DNA from: Skeletonema marinoi
Taxonomy: Eukaryota; Bacillariophyta; Thalassiosirophyceae; Thalassiosirales; Thalassiosiraceae
Direction of reading: 5' to 3'
Assembly: GCA_030544225.1 (NCBI GenBank)
Contig: CM060497.1
Coordinates: 1 to 64,000, forward strand
Length of the DNA: 64,000 bases
Shown: one piece after another, positions 62,295-64,000 of the stretch
How the letters are laid out: the number at the start of each line of letters is the position of its first letter
Numbering within the stretch: position 1 is the stretch's first letter
Translations under genes and position numbers: made by a program
The notes under the pieces: generated by a model
What the model saw: the letters and a program-made list of their open reading frames with translations, nothing else
The model's database searches: none
Told to the model about the DNA's origin: nothing

Positions 62295-64000
62295 CGGCGC
62301 ATACATTGTTATCATCCTACAATTTGAATGATGAAAATTTGCCACCTGTGAGGTGTAAGGTCGCCTATGAAGTTTGATGTGCAGAAGAGGTCAAAAATGA
62401 TGGGCGAGGCACTTGCAATCTTCGTGATCGCTTCTTCCTCCGACGAGAAGACGATCGTGGTCTATCGTGGTGTGCCAACACCTCGCCATTTCATCTGCTC
62501 TGCTATGATCAGATGATGGTTTCGGCACCATATCATAGCGGTCAGACGTCTACGGCGTCCGCAACAATCAAATAGAAATCATGTCAATATATTATCAGTT
62601 CAATGCAATATAACTTTGGTTTGACGGTGGAAGAAAGATGGATCCCAATTATTTATAATTATTATCATGATAATAATCCTTTGAAACGAGTGCATTAATT
62701 AGAGCATTATGTTATTATCTACATAATTCATGTAAACATACTAAGTTCGTGCATTATTTCCATTTATGTATCTTTATTACTATCTAAAGTGAAGCACCAG
62801 TGATCTTAATATTATACCCGCGGTAGGCATAAGGACATATATCAATGCTCATTTGTTGTTATTTCTCCATTCAGAAGATTGATTGTTGTGTACTCTTCTT
62901 GTGGCGACTAATCTCTTCATTACGATTTGATACGATTGATTATCAATAAACGACGATTATGTTGCTTTCAAGGCGTGTAACACGCCTAATTATAAACTTC
63001 ACCCATTTTTCCACAATGAGATATTCAACTTGCAGCGTATCTCCTCCACAACGGCCGTCCCTAGTGGGGGTAGACGGAGTTGGCAAGATTTTTTGCCGTT
63101 GATGGCGACGATATTTTAAATAAACTGGTATGTCTCTGCAGTGCTTTGTGTGCTGTTTTGTGTGGCTGGGCCTTGCTGCAGTGTGGCCCTCGGGGCCTTG
63201 TGCTGGCAGTTGTTGTGGGTCTTCTTTGAGTCACTAATTCTGACTATAAAGTTGCTCTGCAATGCTGTGACCGACTACTAAAAGTAAGGTAGGCAGGTTA
63301 TTGAGTAGGTAGAGTAGTGAGTAGGTATGTATGTAGTAATTGTTCCGTTTAGATGTATTCCCAGTTAGCGAACTTGAAGCGCGCCCATCAAAAAACAAAA
63401 AAGATTTTTTTCCCTCCACACATCATCACCATGTCGAAAGTCCGCCGGCCACATCTTGCTGACACTGAGAGTTAGACAACAAGCAGCATGTCAGTGTCGA
63501 TCGCGATGTAATTGCGGTGCCAACGATAGGCGGCGGCCGCCGTAATAAATCCTGCTGCCTCCGGCGGAAATCTCTACCATATCTATCTGCATACACCGCC
63601 GTGTCCAAACATCATGCGAACATCAGCGTAATCGGCTGGCACTATCTTTCCATCTGGTGAAATTAGAAAGCAATTGAAGCATTGATCCCGATATCGATCA
63701 GAGTGCTATGGCGTGACGAATGGGAACGGTATTGTGCAATAATCTTGTCGGAATGCATTAGTGAATACAAACATCTGCTCAACATGATGTGTGCACATCA
63801 TAAAGAAACATCACATGCACTATGCACTGCAAGCAAAACAAATCGAGCAAACACGCGGATGAGTACACATCAATCAGATAGAGTATGCGCCATGTGAAAA
63901 GATATGACATTCAACTGGATAGTGGAGAGTCAACGTAAAGGTGACGAGCGTCAGAATGACGTCATCGAATGACGGAGGCAGTATTTTTGTCGGTGCTCTT

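Larger units (their letters stand above)
61946..64000. other. Gene-poor, repeat-bearing end of the window
   Basis: About 2 kb with no supported gene. It holds the 11-bp satellite (62084-62198), a 24-bp tandem pair at 62247-62294 and an AT-rich part. Short frames (63234-63419, 63426-63608, 63682-63897) show no domain, splice pattern or paralogue. Confidence 0.45.

Noticed and set aside
1-64000. tRNA, rRNA genes or CRISPR arrays.
   Set aside because: I saw no cloverleaf A/B-box pairs, no rRNA-like stretches and no regularly spaced repeats with unique spacers; tandem repeats here are contiguous.

Overview
The window looks like nuclear DNA of a diatom, probably a centric species of the Thalassiosirales (inference, no species claimed). 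Genes are short-introned (about 85-210 bp, GT-AG), intergenic spaces are small, and several precursors start with a signal peptide followed by a diatom-type ..AF/GF.. plastid-targeting junction. Lineage-expanded diatom families are present (MYND zinc-finger proteins, a WY-type short ORFan family), and a plastid magnesium chelatase H subunit is nuclear-encoded in six exons.

Layout. 1-21.2 kb is a patchwork of dispersed duplications: a two-gene cassette (coiled-coil protein plus small Ser-rich protein) occurs at 1-2.93 kb and 18.23-21.15 kb, a third copy of the coiled-coil gene lies at 8.4-9.6 kb, and three MYND genes with a shared upstream block sit between them. Single-copy genes are interspersed: a PH-like plus RelA/SpoT-like protein (3.3-5.8 kb), glutaryl-CoA dehydrogenase (11.1-12.8 kb), and a secreted 2OG-oxygenase-like membrane protein (15.3-16.4 kb). 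22-28.5 kb holds plastid genes (ChlH, a ClpS-like adaptor). 29.5-39.9 kb is a tandem array of secreted, Cys-rich, LRGG-motif proteins; a 6.2-kb element with identical LTRs has inserted between one of them and its upstream box. 40-50 kb carries a nucleoside transporter, a SEC14-like plastid protein, a 5'-nucleotidase-fold/class C 7TM receptor fusion, a small plastid membrane protein and an N-terminal asparagine amidase. 50-54.6 kb is an ankyrin/EF-hand/kinase gene interrupted by one in-frame TAG. 56.3-59.6 kb holds three 4-TM paralogues. From 59.6 kb to the end I see no convincing gene, only repeats and a long-TIR foldback element.

The most unusual item is the gene at 43659-47056. It joins a 5'-nucleotidase-type ectodomain, whose metal-site half looks degenerate and whose nucleoside-binding half looks kept, to a GABA-B-like seven-helix domain, and it lies near an equilibrative nucleoside transporter. 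A nucleotide- or nucleoside-sensing receptor is a reasonable but untested reading. Exon models were built by hand from splice sites and reading frame; where phases agree across all introns I rate them highly.
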